Origin: Spirochaetota bacterium
GTDB taxonomy: Bacteria > Spirochaetota > UBA4802 > JAKQUI01
DNA: 64,000 bases
Reading direction: 5' to 3'
Assembly (NCBI GenBank): GCA_029562645.1
Contig: JAKQUI010000004.1
Coordinates: 248,001-312,000, forward strand
A program made the translations under genes and the position numbers. The notes beneath the pieces are model-generated. The model saw only the letters and a list, made by a program, of their open reading frames with translations, had not been told where the DNA came from and ran no database searches. Within the stretch, counting starts at the first letter, position 1, and each line of letters opens with the position of its first letter. Shown one piece after another: positions 44,836-54,514 of the stretch.

Positions 44836-44892
44836 GTCGTTCCTCCTGCAGAGCCGGACCGGCCCGTTGGGCCGTCCCGGAGACGGTATGCG

Positions 44893-45654
44893 TTATTTTG
44901 TTGCGCGCGGACCGGTCGCGGGAAGCGCGCGAACGAACTCCTCGGCGGCGAGCGCCGCAAGATCGTCGAAGAATGCCGGCGCCTCGTAGGTCCCCACGCG
45001 CGTGGAGGCCACGCCGCGCCCGCTCCAGGCGAGCTCGCCTGCGGAAAGGTCCCACAGGTCGCCCAGCAGGATCACCGAATAGCTGCTGGTGCGCTTGCCG
45101 AAGCTCCACACGAAGGAGCGGTGGCTGTCGTTCACGTTCGAGATGACCACCAGCTGCGGCACCAGCAGGTAACGGCAGCCGGTCACGCCCGCCAGGCGCC
45201 GGAGCAGTCCGGGATCGGCCCCCAGGTGCCGGTAGGTGCGCCGCAGCTCGAGGAAGGCGGCACGCGCGGCGCTGCGCCCCACCACGCTCTCGAGGCGGCG
45301 CGGGGGGATCACCTCGATCCCGCGGGCCATTGCGCGCAGCTTCTCGAGCAGGATGTCGCTGGCGACGTGGTTCACGCGGTCGGGGCCCGTCCCGGCATTG
45401 AAGCGGACGCTCTCGCCGCGGTCGATGATGGGGTCCGAATACGGTGCGCTGATGGCCCGCGACGGCGCGTCGAGCGAGCCGATCGTCCGCGCATCGGCCT
45501 CCGTGACCGGGAGGAGCGCGACGCGCCCCTCGATGCGCTCGAGGCGGTCCCCGCGATACGACTCCCGGGACGAGGTCGCGATGCCGGCGGTGCCGCAGCC
45601 GAGCGCCAGCGCCGCGAGCAGGAGTACGGCGAGAGCCGTTCGGTTCAGTTTCAT
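44893..45654 (-). CDS. Predicted lipoprotein, unknown function
   Basis: A 253-residue protein starting MKLNRTALAVLLLAALALGC, a clear lipoprotein leader with Cys20. The mature region contains an alternating alpha/beta pattern (LLEKLRAMARGIEVIPPRR, YLLVPQLVVISNVNDSHRSF, SYSVILLGDLWDLSAGELAW) similar in style to envelope proteins of the DUF4136/CsgG type, but no firm family can be named. The ATG five codons upstream (45669) would give the same leader with extra residues. Probably periplasm-facing. Confidence 0.7.
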   Translation of the reverse strand: MKLNRTALAVLLLAALALGCGTAGIATSSRESYRGDRLERIEGRVALLPVTEADARTIGSLDAPSRAISAPYSDPIIDRGESVRFNAGTGPDRVNHVASDILLEKLRAMARGIEVIPPRRLESVVGRSAARAAFLELRRTYRHLGADPGLLRRLAGVTGCRYLLVPQLVVISNVNDSHRSFVWSFGKRTSSYSVILLGDLWDLSAGELAWSGRGVASTRVGTYEAPAFFDDLAALAAEEFVRALPATGPRATK

Positions 45655-45792
45655 GGCGAGCAATTCCATCCGTGCGCGTCGTTGCTATCGGCACAGCATA
45701 GCCGGTGAAACCGTTTTATCAAGAAAATTATTCCGCATGCGGCCGGAAATTCTGTTTGCGCAAACGCCGCCGCCGATGGCGTGTTGGCGCCC

Positions 45793-46161
45793 ATGTATAT
45801 CCTTACGATAGAAGAAACCTTCGCCTCCGCGCACCAGCTTCGCGGCTACCGCGGGAAATGCGAAAACCTGCACGGGCACAACTGGCGCGTGGTGATGAGC
45901 GTCCAGGGCGAGACGCTCAACGCGATCGGCCTCCTGGTGGACTTCCATGACCTGAAGGCGGCGCTTCGCGAGGTGCTTGCCGAGCTGGACCACCGGAACC
46001 TGAACGAGGTGCCGCACTTCGCCGAACACAATCCCAGCTCGGAGAACATCGCGCGCTACATTTACGAGCGAATGGCGCAGCGGCTCGCCGGCGGCGCCGC
46101 AGCGATGGAATCGATTACGGTGTGGGAATCGGGCACGGCGCGGTGCACCTACCGGCCCTGA
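45793..46161 (+). CDS. queD: 6-carboxy-5,6,7,8-tetrahydropterin synthase (QueD/PTPS family)
   Basis: A 122-residue enzyme of the queuosine pathway that converts dihydroneopterin triphosphate to 6-carboxytetrahydropterin. Zinc ligands His14, His27 and His29 (in ASAHQ and NLHGHNW) and the catalytic Cys23 (GKCENLHGH) are all present; SSENIARYI and the late Glu (VWESGTARCTY) complete the active site. ATG 45793 is used; an in-frame GTG four codons before is possible. No other queuosine genes are adjacent. Converges with ribF with a 3-base gap. Confidence 0.9.
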   Translation: MYILTIEETFASAHQLRGYRGKCENLHGHNWRVVMSVQGETLNAIGLLVDFHDLKAALREVLAELDHRNLNEVPHFAEHNPSSENIARYIYERMAQRLAGGAAAMESITVWESGTARCTYRP

Positions 46162-46164
46162 GGA

Positions 46165-47094
46165 TCATTCGTTGAGCAGCTCGAGCGCCGCGCGGCGGTC
46201 GCGTTCGATCTGCGCCGCGAGCTCGCGCGCGTCCGCAAAGCGGACCTCATCGCGAATGCGTTCGTGGAAGAACACGCCGATGGGCGCGCCGTAGATATCG
46301 GCCTCGAAATCGAAGATATTCACCTCGATGGTGCGCTCCGTCTCGGCGAAGGTCGGATTGGTCCCGATGTTGAGCATGCCCTGCCGGCGGAGGCCGCCCG
46401 GCAACGACACGGTCACCGCGTACACGCCGTCGCGGGGAATCACCTTGGCGGGATCGTCCGGGCGGACGTTCGCCGTGGGAAAGCCGATGGTGCGCCCCCG
46501 CCCCGCCCCGCGCACCACGGTCCCGCCGAAGCGGTACCGACGGCCCAGCAGCATCGCCGCCAGCGCGACGTTTCCGTCCTCGAGCTCCGTGCGTATCCAG
46601 GTACTGGACACCGGGCGCGAGTAGAAGTTCCGCGGCTCCACCCGGACCACGCCGAACCCGCGTTCGTGCGAAACGCTGCGCAGGAAGTCGAAGGTCCCCG
46701 CGCGGTTTTTCCCGAAGGCGTGATCGTACCCGACCACGAGGCCGGTGACCCCCAGCTTCTTGAGCACCATCTCGCCCAGGAACTCCTCCGCGCTCATCTC
46801 GGCCATCGCGCGCGTGAAGGGGAGCATGATGATATGCGAAACCCCGTGCTCGCCGATGGCCTCGATCTTTTCGTCCGCGGTGGTGAGGATCTTCGGCGGC
46901 GTGTGGGGCGTGAGCACCGCGCGGGGATGGTCGCGGAAGGTGAGCACGACCGCGTCGCCGGAGCGCTCGCGCGCGGTGTTGAGCAGCACCGACAGGATGC
47001 GGTGATGGCCGAGGTGGACGCCGTCGAAGCTGCCGATGGTGAGGACCGGATTGGCGAAGGCGCCGCAATCGGGGATGTCGGTGTAGATGTTCAT
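46165..47094 (-). CDS. ribF: Bifunctional riboflavin kinase / FAD synthetase
   Basis: A 309-residue RibF. The N-terminal nucleotidyltransferase domain has IGSFDGVHLGHHRIL and VGYDHAFGKNRAGTFDFL. The C-terminal kinase domain has GRTIGFPTANVRPDD and MLNIGTNPTF, with the catalytic Glu near EVNIFDF. It converts riboflavin to FMN and then FAD in the cytosol. Length fits the bifunctional enzyme. Confidence 0.96.
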   Translation of the reverse strand: MNIYTDIPDCGAFANPVLTIGSFDGVHLGHHRILSVLLNTARERSGDAVVLTFRDHPRAVLTPHTPPKILTTADEKIEAIGEHGVSHIIMLPFTRAMAEMSAEEFLGEMVLKKLGVTGLVVGYDHAFGKNRAGTFDFLRSVSHERGFGVVRVEPRNFYSRPVSSTWIRTELEDGNVALAAMLLGRRYRFGGTVVRGAGRGRTIGFPTANVRPDDPAKVIPRDGVYAVTVSLPGGLRRQGMLNIGTNPTFAETERTIEVNIFDFEADIYGAPIGVFFHERIRDEVRFADARELAAQIERDRRAALELLNE

Positions 47095-47203
47095 GCGCGG
47101 CGGCTATTGTCGGGCCGCGCGCGAAACAATCAATTAGAATTTTAATTGATTTATCCGCGCCCGGCGGCCCACTATGTCCATCCAGAAAACCAGGAGAGCA
47201 TCA

Positions 47204-48067
47204 ATGGAACAGGCGACCATCGGCATCATCGGCGGCTCCGGGCTGTACGACATCGAGGGCGTGAAGATCGTGGACGAGGTGTCGATGGACACGGCGTGGG
47301 GCGCGCCCTCCGACAACGTCATCATCGCGGAGATCGAGGGCGTGCGCGCGGCGTTTCTGCCCCGGCACGGGCGCGGGCACGTGCACCTGCCGATGGAAAT
47401 CAACAACCGGGCGAACATCGCCGCGCTCAAGATGATGGGCGTGCGCCAGGTGATCGCCTTCTCCGCCGTGGGGAGCCTCACGGAGATGGTGCACCCGCTC
47501 GACTTCGTGGTGCCCGACCAGATGATCGACCGAACGCGCGTGCGCGCCGCCACCTTCTTCGGCAACGGGGTCGCCGCGCACATCGCCTTCGCGCACCCCT
47601 TCTGCGACCGCCTGCGCCACCTGGTGTCCGCCCGGGGCGCGCTGAAGGGCGTGGCCTTGCACGACGGCGGGACGCTCCTGTGCATGGAGGGCCCGGCCTT
47701 TTCGACCCGCGCCGAGAGCGAGCTCTATCGCGCCTGGGGCGCGCAGGTCATCAACATGAGCTCGTCGGCCGAGGCCAAGCTCGCGCGCGAGGCGGAGATG
47801 TGCTATGCGGTGGTGTGCATGGCGACCGACTACGACTGCTGGAAAGAGGACGAGGAGCACGTGACGGTGGACATGCTCATCGCCAACCTGAACAAGAACG
47901 GCGAAAACGCGAAGTCGATGGTGAAGACGCTGGTGCCCGCGATGGCCGCCGCGAAACGCGATTGCGGCTGCGGCGCGACCGTCGGCTCGGCGATCATCAC
48001 GGCGCCGGAGAAGCGCAACCCCGAACAGGTGCACAAGCTCCGAACAATACTGCCGGAATATTTTTAA
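47204..48067 (+). CDS. mtnP: S-methyl-5'-thioadenosine phosphorylase
   Basis: A 287-residue family-2 purine nucleoside phosphorylase: IIGGSGLYDIEGV, LPRHGRGHVHLPMEINNRAN (phosphate site), SAVGSLTEMVHPLDFVVPDQ, EGPAFSTRAESELYRAWGAQ, NMSSSAEAKLAREAEMCYAVV. It splits methylthioadenosine from polyamine synthesis into adenine and methylthioribose phosphate. The segment DYDCWKEDEEHV favours MTAP over guanosine/inosine phosphorylase. ATG 47204 is preceded by AGGAGAG at the right distance. It does not share an operon with other salvage genes. Confidence 0.92.
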   Translation: MEQATIGIIGGSGLYDIEGVKIVDEVSMDTAWGAPSDNVIIAEIEGVRAAFLPRHGRGHVHLPMEINNRANIAALKMMGVRQVIAFSAVGSLTEMVHPLDFVVPDQMIDRTRVRAATFFGNGVAAHIAFAHPFCDRLRHLVSARGALKGVALHDGGTLLCMEGPAFSTRAESELYRAWGAQVINMSSSAEAKLAREAEMCYAVVCMATDYDCWKEDEEHVTVDMLIANLNKNGENAKSMVKTLVPAMAAAKRDCGCGATVGSAIITAPEKRNPEQVHKLRTILPEYF

Positions 48068-48114
48068 CGGCCCGCGGCCTCGCGCGGAAACGGAAGGGCC
48101 GTCGGCGTACCATC

Positions 48115-48582
48115 ATGTCATCAACGAGAAATTACATCGCCCACGCGGCCCGCGGCATCCTCTGCTGCGCCGTCCTGCTCGCCGGCGCGCGCGACGGCTG
48201 GTGCCTCACGCCCGTCGGCTCCTACCGCGATTGCCTCGCCGCGCAGGAGAACATCCGGCCCCCCGAGGAGGTCGCCGGCGAGCACGCCGAGCCGGAATCG
48301 CCGCTGCGTCGTTTCGAGATCAGCTTTCTCATCTCCCTGCCGTTCGTGTTCGCCGCGCACTTCTTGGTCCTCTGGAGCGCGGATGTGCTCATTCAGGGCA
48401 ACACGAACGTGAACGTGTGGAAAAACCACGGGGCCTTCCTGGCGGCCGACACGCTGCTGATCACCACCATCATCGCCTACCGCGAGGCGAGCATCGTTCG
48501 CGACGCGAACCGCGAGCGCGAGGAGCGCAGCGGCCGCGCGACGTCGCGAACCTTCTACCTCTCCTGGTCGCACCAATGGTAA
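48115..48582 (+). CDS. Small membrane protein with signal peptide, unknown function
   Basis: A 155-residue protein starting 47 bases after mtnP. The first 30 residues look like a signal peptide (AARGILCCAVLLAGARDGWC). A predicted span of about 25 residues (ISFLISLPFVFAAHFLVLW) and a second hydrophobic segment (FLAADTLLITTIIAY) follow, ending in a charged Arg/Glu stretch and YLSWSHQW. The frame overlaps a longer spurious frame that runs through mtnP. I do not recognise it. Its stop converges with that of the DUF726 gene six bases later. Confidence 0.6.
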   Translation: MSSTRNYIAHAARGILCCAVLLAGARDGWCLTPVGSYRDCLAAQENIRPPEEVAGEHAEPESPLRRFEISFLISLPFVFAAHFLVLWSADVLIQGNTNVNVWKNHGAFLAADTLLITTIIAYREASIVRDANREREERSGRATSRTFYLSWSHQW

Positions 48583-48588
48583 CGCCGG

Positions 48589-49476
48589 CTAGCGCAAAAA
48601 CGCCGCGGCGTTGTTTTTGTAGTTCAGGTGCCCCGACACGCGCGCGCTCACATCGATGTTTTCGACGCCGCGGACGCCCGTGATGGGACTTCGCCCCGCC
48701 GGCGCGTTCGCGAACAGGGTCGCGACGGGATACAGATAGGCGAGCACTTCGTCGTTGCGCGAGTAATAATTCCACACGGCGCCCGTGACGGCGCGCAGTG
48801 CATGGCGCCACGCCTCGGTATCGTTCGTCACCGCACCGCCCAACAGATGGGCCGAATCGACCGCGTCGTCGATCCCGGCGTCGGCCAGGCAGGCGAGCGA
48901 GACGAACACCACGCCCGCACCGAGCGAATTCCCCATGAGGACATACCGGTCTCCCGGCGCATCCCTCCGGTGCGCCATCAGGTACCGGCAGAGGGCGCGT
49001 CCGGCCGTCTGTGCGTTTCGAAGCGCGCGGCGCCACGAGTTCGCGTCGACGAGCGCGGCGATGCGCCGCCAGTCGTCGGCGGTGAACTCGCTCACCTTCT
49101 TGGTGCGCGCGATCGCGGCGATCGCCAGGCCGGCCGTCAGCAGATAGGCCGTGGCCGAGGCGATGCTCGCCGCCTCCCAGTCCACATGCACCCAGGCGCA
49201 TTTCCCATAGCGCTCCGCGAGCGCCGCGCGCCAGTCGTCGAGCGAATCCCCCTCCGACAGAAAGCCGTTCACGGTGACCACGACGGGCGCGCGGCAGTCG
49301 ACGCAGTCCCGCACCAGTCGGATTGTAACACCGGGATCCTCCGGCGCGCCCGACCAGGACCGCGGGAGCGATCCGGACGTCCGCGAGGGCGCACAGGCGG
49401 GCAGCGCGCAAACGGCGAGAAGCGCGAGCGCCATGAGCACTCCGATAATTCGATTGGCAGGAATCTTCATGTGCAT
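48589..49476 (-). CDS. Predicted lipoprotein with alpha/beta-hydrolase fold (DUF726-like)
   Basis: A 295-residue protein. From ATG 49476 (or 49470) it has a leader ending in a lipobox, ALPAC. The mature part fits a DUF726/TMCO4-type serine hydrolase: VVVTVNGFLSEGDSLDDWRA, the nucleophile elbow VLMGNSLGAG, AHLLGGAV and NYYSRNDEVLAYLYP. The Ser of GNSLG is the likely nucleophile; the Asp of SRND and the His in SGHLNYK could complete the triad. The substrate is unknown; a lipase or esterase role in the envelope is inference. Confidence 0.72.
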   Translation of the reverse strand: MHMKIPANRIIGVLMALALLAVCALPACAPSRTSGSLPRSWSGAPEDPGVTIRLVRDCVDCRAPVVVTVNGFLSEGDSLDDWRAALAERYGKCAWVHVDWEAASIASATAYLLTAGLAIAAIARTKKVSEFTADDWRRIAALVDANSWRRALRNAQTAGRALCRYLMAHRRDAPGDRYVLMGNSLGAGVVFVSLACLADAGIDDAVDSAHLLGGAVTNDTEAWRHALRAVTGAVWNYYSRNDEVLAYLYPVATLFANAPAGRSPITGVRGVENIDVSARVSGHLNYKNNAAAFLR

Positions 49477-49543
49477 GAGCGCAGTGTACCGGCGGACGGA
49501 GGGGCCTGTCAAGCGTTATGATCCCTCCGGCGAATCGGAATGG

Positions 49544-50179
49544 TCACGGCCGCAGCCGCTCTATCACCCCGAACAGGACGGCGATGCCGAACAGGAAGAT
49601 GACGACGCCCGTCACCCGGTTCACGAAGCTCTCCGCCAGAAGCATGATGCGGGGCCGAAGGACGCTCACGCCGAGCGTGAGCAGGAACCACCACGAGGCC
49701 GAACCGATGAACACCCCGGCCAGCAGAAAACAGCCGGCCAGCGCGTCGCCCGTCGCCGTGATGCCCAACCCCGCGAAGACCGCGGCGAAAGCGACGAGGG
49801 TCATGGGATTGGTGAGGGTGAGGATAAAAGTGGAGATGAAGTTCGCGACCTGGGTCCGGCTGGTGTCGTCGATGCGCTGCTGCGCGAGTTTCGTGAAAAA
49901 GATGCGCACGCCCAGCACCAGCAGGAATATCCCGCCGATGATCCCGATGACGCGCTGGTGCTCCATGAGGAAATTGAGGATGAGCGACACCCCGAAGGCG
50001 GCGATCCCGCCATAGACGGCATCGGCCGTGGCGGCGCCGAGCCCGGAGACGAAGCCCGAGAGCCGTCCGCGCGCGATCGTCCGGTTGACGCACAGGATGG
50101 CGATGGGCCCGACCGGAGCCGCGATCGAGAAGCCGATAATGATCCCCTCGGCCAGCCCGATGAACCAGTCGCCGCTCAT
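49544..50179 (-). CDS. LysE/RhtB-family amino-acid exporter
   Basis: A 211-residue inner-membrane protein with about six helices. The LysE signature near the N-terminus (GFSIAAPVGPIAILCVNRTIARG) is clear, and the middle segment (NPMTLVAFAAVFAGLG) is typical. The family exports basic or neutral amino acids and derivatives. It overlaps the upstream 145-residue secreted-protein gene by ATGA, implying coupled translation. Confidence 0.88.
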   Translation of the reverse strand: MSGDWFIGLAEGIIIGFSIAAPVGPIAILCVNRTIARGRLSGFVSGLGAATADAVYGGIAAFGVSLILNFLMEHQRVIGIIGGIFLLVLGVRIFFTKLAQQRIDDTSRTQVANFISTFILTLTNPMTLVAFAAVFAGLGITATGDALAGCFLLAGVFIGSASWWFLLTLGVSVLRPRIMLLAESFVNRVTGVVIFLFGIAVLFGVIERLRP

Positions 50180-50613
50180 TGCATGTTGAGGAGCTTCTCG
50201 ATCCGGGCCCAGGCGTCGGTCCGGTTCTTGTGGTATTCGCTCGCGTGCTCGCCGTTCCCGGTTTTAATGTATTTGACCAGCGCCTCCCCCTCGGCGATGA
50301 GCAGCCCGTAGACCAGCACCATCTCGCGCATAAAGGAGACGTCGTGCTGCGGCATCGCGTTTTTTTCGATGAGGGTCCGGTAGAAGCCGCGAAGCACCTT
50401 CGCCTGGCCGACGATACTCACCGCGAGGTCGGTCGCCTTGTCGGCGTCGTATATTTTGCGCTCGTAGGCGTCCGCGATCACGCCAATCGCGATGCCGGTC
50501 ACATACAGGTTTGATCCGCCGGCCGCGCCGACCGTCTGGTAGAGGTCCTCGGTGGCCCGCGCGTCCGTCGCCAGCGCGGCGAGGAGGGCGAGCGCACAGG
50601 CGATTTTTTTCAT
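50176..50613 (-). CDS. Small secreted protein, unknown function
   Basis: A 145-residue protein with a signal peptide (MKKIACALALLAALATDARA). The mature part is helical (GVIADAYERKIYDADKATDL, ALVKYIKTGNGEHASEYHKN) and resembles four-helix periplasmic proteins, but no family can be named. AAGGAG precedes the ATG. Coupled by an ATGA overlap to the LysE exporter downstream, so a link to export is possible but unproven. Confidence 0.65.
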   Translation of the reverse strand: MKKIACALALLAALATDARATEDLYQTVGAAGGSNLYVTGIAIGVIADAYERKIYDADKATDLAVSIVGQAKVLRGFYRTLIEKNAMPQHDVSFMREMVLVYGLLIAEGEALVKYIKTGNGEHASEYHKNRTDAWARIEKLLNMQ

Positions 50614-50694
50614 TGCGCGCTCCTTGACTTTTTACGAACACTATGGCAGAGTGCGATTATTGCAAGAATTTTATTGCGCACCCAAGGAGGGAGG

Positions 50695-52503
50695 ATGGCA
50701 CCGGACGGAACGTTGATGTCGCGCGCCGAGCAGCGCCCCGGCGACACCTGGGATCTGTCGCCATTGTTCACGGGCGCGGACGAATGGGAGGCGCTCTTCG
50801 CGCGCGTTGAGCGCGACAGCGCGCGCTACGCGGAGTTCCGGGGCCGGCTGGGGGAATCGCCCGCGACGCTCGCGGCGGCCCTCGAGTTCGATCTCGCGCT
50901 TTCGCGCGACGCCGAGCGGATCTACACCTTTGCCCACCTGAAGAGCGACGAGGACAAGACCGATCAGACGGCGCTCGCGCTCTATGAGCGCGCATCGGCC
51001 CTGTTCACGCGCCTCTCCGAGCTCTCGAGCTTCATGACCCCCGAGCTCCAGGCGATCCCCGACAACGCCATGCGCGCGCTCATGGACGATCCGCTCCTCG
51101 CCGGCTACCGCTTCTTCCTCGAGAAGATCATCCGCTTCAAGCCGCACACGCTCTCCCAGGAGATCGAGGAGGTGCTGGCGATGTCCGGCGAGATGGCGCA
51201 TGCGCCGAGGCAGTTCTTCGGACAGCTCGACAACGCCGACCTGCGCTTCGGCGTCATCACCGACGAGTCGGGCGCCCAGGTGGAGCTTACCCACGGTAAC
51301 TTCAGCTCCTTCCTGATGAAGCGCGACCGCGAACTCCGCCGACGCGCCTTCTTTCAATACTACAAAACGTACGAGGAGCACAAGCACGCCATCGCCGCCG
51401 CGCTGGCCGCATCGTGCAAAAAGGACCGCTTCTATGCGCGCGTGCGCCGCTTCGGATCCTGCCGCGAGGCCTCGCTCTTTTCGGACAACGTCCCGCCGAG
51501 CGTCTACGACAATCTCCTCGGCGCGGTAAAGGAAAACCTGGGGCCGCTGTTTACCTATCTGCGCTTTCGACGCGAGCGGCTGGGGATCGACGAGCTGCAC
51601 TTCTACGACACCTACGTTCCACTCGTGGACGGCGTGGACTTCCGCATGCCCTACGAGGAGGCGGTGGACACCTGCGCGGCCGCCCTCGCGCCGTTGGGAA
51701 CGGAGTATGTCGATACGCTGCGCGCGGGGCTCCTCGAGCGGCGCTGGGTGGACCGCTACGAAAACCGCGGCAAGCGCAGCGGCGCCTACTCGTCCGGCTG
51801 CTACGACTCGCCGCCGTACATCCTCATGAACTACCGCGAGGACAACATCAACAGCCTCTACACGCTGATCCACGAGGCCGGCCACTCCATGCACACGCAC
51901 TCTTCGGCGCGGCACCAGCCCTATGTGTATCACGAGTACACCATCTTCGTCGCGGAGGTCGCCTCCACCTTCAACGAGGTGCTCCTCTCGCGCCACCTCC
52001 TGGAGCGCTACCGCGACGACCCGGCGATGCGCGCCTATATCCTCAACCGCGAGATCGACGACATCCGCGGCACGCTGTTCCGCCAGACGATGTTCGCCGA
52101 GTTCGAGAAGCGCACGCACGAGCTCGTCGAGCGCGATCAACCGCTCACGCTCGACGCGTTCACCGGGATCTACCGCGAGCTTCTTTCGGCCTATTTCGGC
52201 GACACGTTGGTCGTCGACGACGCCCTGGCGCTCGAGTGCCTGCGCATCCCGCACTTCTACTCGGCCTTCTATGTGTACAAGTACGCGACCGGCATCTCCG
52301 CCGCGATCGCGCTGGCCGAGACGGTGCTCGCGGAGGGCGCACGTGCGCGGGACCGCTATCTCGACTTTCTCAAAACCGGCGGAAGCATGTTCCCGCTCGA
52401 CGAGCTGCGCGGTGCGGGCGTGGACATGGAGACGCCGGGGCCGGTGCGAGACGCCATCGCCCACTTCGGGAGGCTGGTGGGCGAGCTCCGCGCCGCCCTC
52501 GGC
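50695..52503 (+). CDS. pepF: Oligoendopeptidase F, M3 family
   Basis: A 603-residue (to about 52506 with stop) zinc metallopeptidase that cleaves oligopeptides in the cytosol. The active site HEAGHSMHTHS starts at His393 (HExxH), with the third ligand Glu in the following EVASTFNEVLLS helix. The N-terminal PepF region (GDTWDLSPLFTGADEWEALF) and C-terminal YVYKYATGISAA are conserved. ATG 50695 follows AAGGAGGGAGG. Two alternative in-frame starts (50674, 50716) exist. The stop triplet TAG is at 52504-52506. Confidence 0.95.
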
Positions 52504-52530
52504 TAGGCCCGTCCGTCGCGTGACGCCCCG

Positions 52531-53718
52531 TCACTCCACGGAGAGCAGGAGCGCCGTCAGGTATTCCGTTTCGGGGTGATAGATGTTCACGGGATGGTCG
52601 GCCGGCTGATGCGTACGCCGGAGGATGGACACCGCGCGGTTCGCGTCCGCCGCCGCGCCGAAGACGATCTTCTGGAAGAGCGCTGCGTCCACGAAACGCG
52701 AGCACGAGCAGGTGAGCACGAGCGAGCCCGGCGGGCAGGCGCGCAGCACATTGAGGTTGATGTCCTTATAGCCGCGCGCGGCGCGCGCGACCGCCTCGCG
52801 GCTCTTCGCGAAGGCCGGCGGATCGATGATGACGAGGTCGGCGTCGATCGCGCGGGCGCGGATGAACTCGAAGACGTCGGCGCAAACGAGCTCGGCCGGC
52901 GCGTCGAAGGCGTTGTGCGCGATATTCCGGCGCGCGGCCGCACACGCCGCCTCCGAGGCGTCCACCGCGACGCATGAACGCGCGCCCCCCGCGAGCGCCG
53001 CAAGCGAGAATCCCCCCTGATAGCAGAAGAGGTCGAGCGCGCGCCGACCCGCGGCGACCGACCGAACCAACGCGCGATTGTCGCGCTGATCGAGGAAAAA
53101 GCCGGTCTTTTGCCCGCGCGTGATATCGACGACGAAGACGACGCCGCCCTCGTGGATTTCGACCGCGTCGGGCGTCGAGCCGACGAGCTGACCGCTCTCC
53201 TCCGACAACCCCTCCAGCGCCCTCCCCGCATGATCGCTCCGCTCGTACAGGCTCGCCGGGGCGAGCTCGTCGACGAGTATACCAGCGATATCATTTCGAA
53301 GGCGGTCGATCCCGGCCGTGAGCGACTGAAGGACGAGATGGCCGTTGTACGAATCGACGATGAGGCCGGGGAGCGCGTCGCCCTCGGAGAAGACGAGCCG
53401 GACGGCGTCGGTCCCCGCCAGGAGCGGAGTATCGCGCCGGCGCGCGATGGCAGCGCGGATCAGCCCCCGCAGGACGTCGGTCGTGAAGGGACGGTCGCCG
53501 AAGGTGAGCATGCGCACGGCGATGCTCGCACGGCCGCCGTAACAGCCGTAGCCCAGGACCGCGCCTGCGGAATCGCGCACCGCGGCGATCGCGCCGGGCG
53601 AAGCCTCGCCCTCCACCCGCGCGACGGCGCCGGAGAATATCCAATGATGGCGCGCGCGCACGGACTTTTCGCGCCCGCGCTTGAGCGTAACGACGAGGGA
53701 TGCGCCGGTTCCGTTCAT
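52531..53718 (-). CDS. RlmI-type 23S rRNA (cytosine-C5) methyltransferase
   Basis: A 395-residue class I SAM-dependent RNA methyltransferase of the RlmI/YccW group. An N-terminal PUA domain (LKRGREKSVRARHHWIFSGAV) is followed by an intermediate domain and a Rossmann domain: DLFCYQGGFSLAALAGG (SAM), VIIDPPAFAKSREAV (motif IV) and the catalytic Cys in LTCSCSRFV. ATG 53718 overlaps the stop of the upstream gene (ATGA). An in-frame extension to 53865 would add an unrelated stretch within that gene. Confidence 0.88.
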   Translation of the reverse strand: MNGTGASLVVTLKRGREKSVRARHHWIFSGAVARVEGEASPGAIAAVRDSAGAVLGYGCYGGRASIAVRMLTFGDRPFTTDVLRGLIRAAIARRRDTPLLAGTDAVRLVFSEGDALPGLIVDSYNGHLVLQSLTAGIDRLRNDIAGILVDELAPASLYERSDHAGRALEGLSEESGQLVGSTPDAVEIHEGGVVFVVDITRGQKTGFFLDQRDNRALVRSVAAGRRALDLFCYQGGFSLAALAGGARSCVAVDASEAACAAARRNIAHNAFDAPAELVCADVFEFIRARAIDADLVIIDPPAFAKSREAVARAARGYKDINLNVLRACPPGSLVLTCSCSRFVDAALFQKIVFGAAADANRAVSILRRTHQPADHPVNIYHPETEYLTALLLSVE

Positions 53719-54383
53719 CGGGCGTAACGCCTCCCGTCCTCGCGGCACAGGCGCGCGATCTCCTTGACCGCGGCCTCCGGCCGGCGGCGCCCCGACGGCA
53801 GGCGCTCGAGAAAGCGCCAGATGGTCCGCCCAAGATCGATGGCCCGCCGCAGTTCGTCCGTGCATGGCGCGGCCTGCGATGCATCCGTTCGCCTCTTCCG
53901 CTCGATTTCATTGCGCAGCGCGTGCGGGATCGCGCCAATGTCATCGACCCGCGTTCCGTAGAGGCCCGCGAGCATGGAATTGTCCCTTCCCCGAAAGGGG
54001 GCGCGCGCATCGTTCTTGTAGGCGACCACGGGCCTTCCCAGCGCGAAGGCGAGCGACGCCTCGACAACGGCGCCCTCGTCGGGCACGCGCCCGTTGAGGT
54101 TGATCGCCATGCCGTCGCAGCGCTCGGCGAGCTGGTAGACGTCGAGCGCGAAGATGGCACGGTCGATCGCGTCGCGGACGCGCAGGAGGTTCACGTTGAG
54201 CGGCGAGTTCGCGAGGCGCATCACGTACGCCTCGATCCCGTCGCGGTGCGGCAGGAAGGTCGCGAAGCCCGCCTCCTCGAGGCGCGCGGCGATGGCGCTC
54301 ATGCCGGCCGCCTCCTCCGGGCAGAAGAGCGGCCCGGAGCAGTATGCGGTGTACATGGCGTCGTGCGGCGTTTCGATCGGCAT
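53715..54383 (-). CDS. Nucleoside 2-deoxyribosyltransferase-like protein
   Basis: A 222-residue protein with the nucleoside 2-deoxyribosyltransferase fold: AYCSGPLFCPEE near the N-terminus, AIFALDVYQLAERCDGMAIN, and NGRVPDEGAVVEASLAFALG, where the Asp-Glu pair and second Glu match the catalytic region, followed by GRPVVAYKND. Such enzymes exchange bases between deoxynucleosides or hydrolyse the glycosidic bond. A C-terminal region of about 70 residues beyond the family core is of unknown role. Coupled to the RlmI-type gene by ATGA overlap. Confidence 0.78.
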   Translation of the reverse strand: MPIETPHDAMYTAYCSGPLFCPEEAAGMSAIAARLEEAGFATFLPHRDGIEAYVMRLANSPLNVNLLRVRDAIDRAIFALDVYQLAERCDGMAINLNGRVPDEGAVVEASLAFALGRPVVAYKNDARAPFRGRDNSMLAGLYGTRVDDIGAIPHALRNEIERKRRTDASQAAPCTDELRRAIDLGRTIWRFLERLPSGRRRPEAAVKEIARLCREDGRRYAR

Positions 54384-54514
54384 GGCGGAAGCCCGTCACG
54401 CCGGGGGCGTTCTGTCAAGGCGGATATCACGACGCGGGAGGCGCCATCAGCCCAATTTGTTGTGGCAATTATTCCGCGGGGATGTATACGTGGCAGCGTG
54501 AGCGCGCACCGTCC

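Noticed and set aside
47146-48582. A 478-codon frame running through mtnP into the next gene
   Set aside because: Its first two thirds are a wrong-frame reading of mtnP. Only the last 155 codons (from 48115) look like a protein, and they are annotated as such.
50671-52464. A 597-codon frame opposite pepF, and similar long frames opposite glcD (56296-57963) and the cyclase (58939-60729)
   Set aside because: All lie antisense to genes with intact catalytic motifs and show shadow-type composition.
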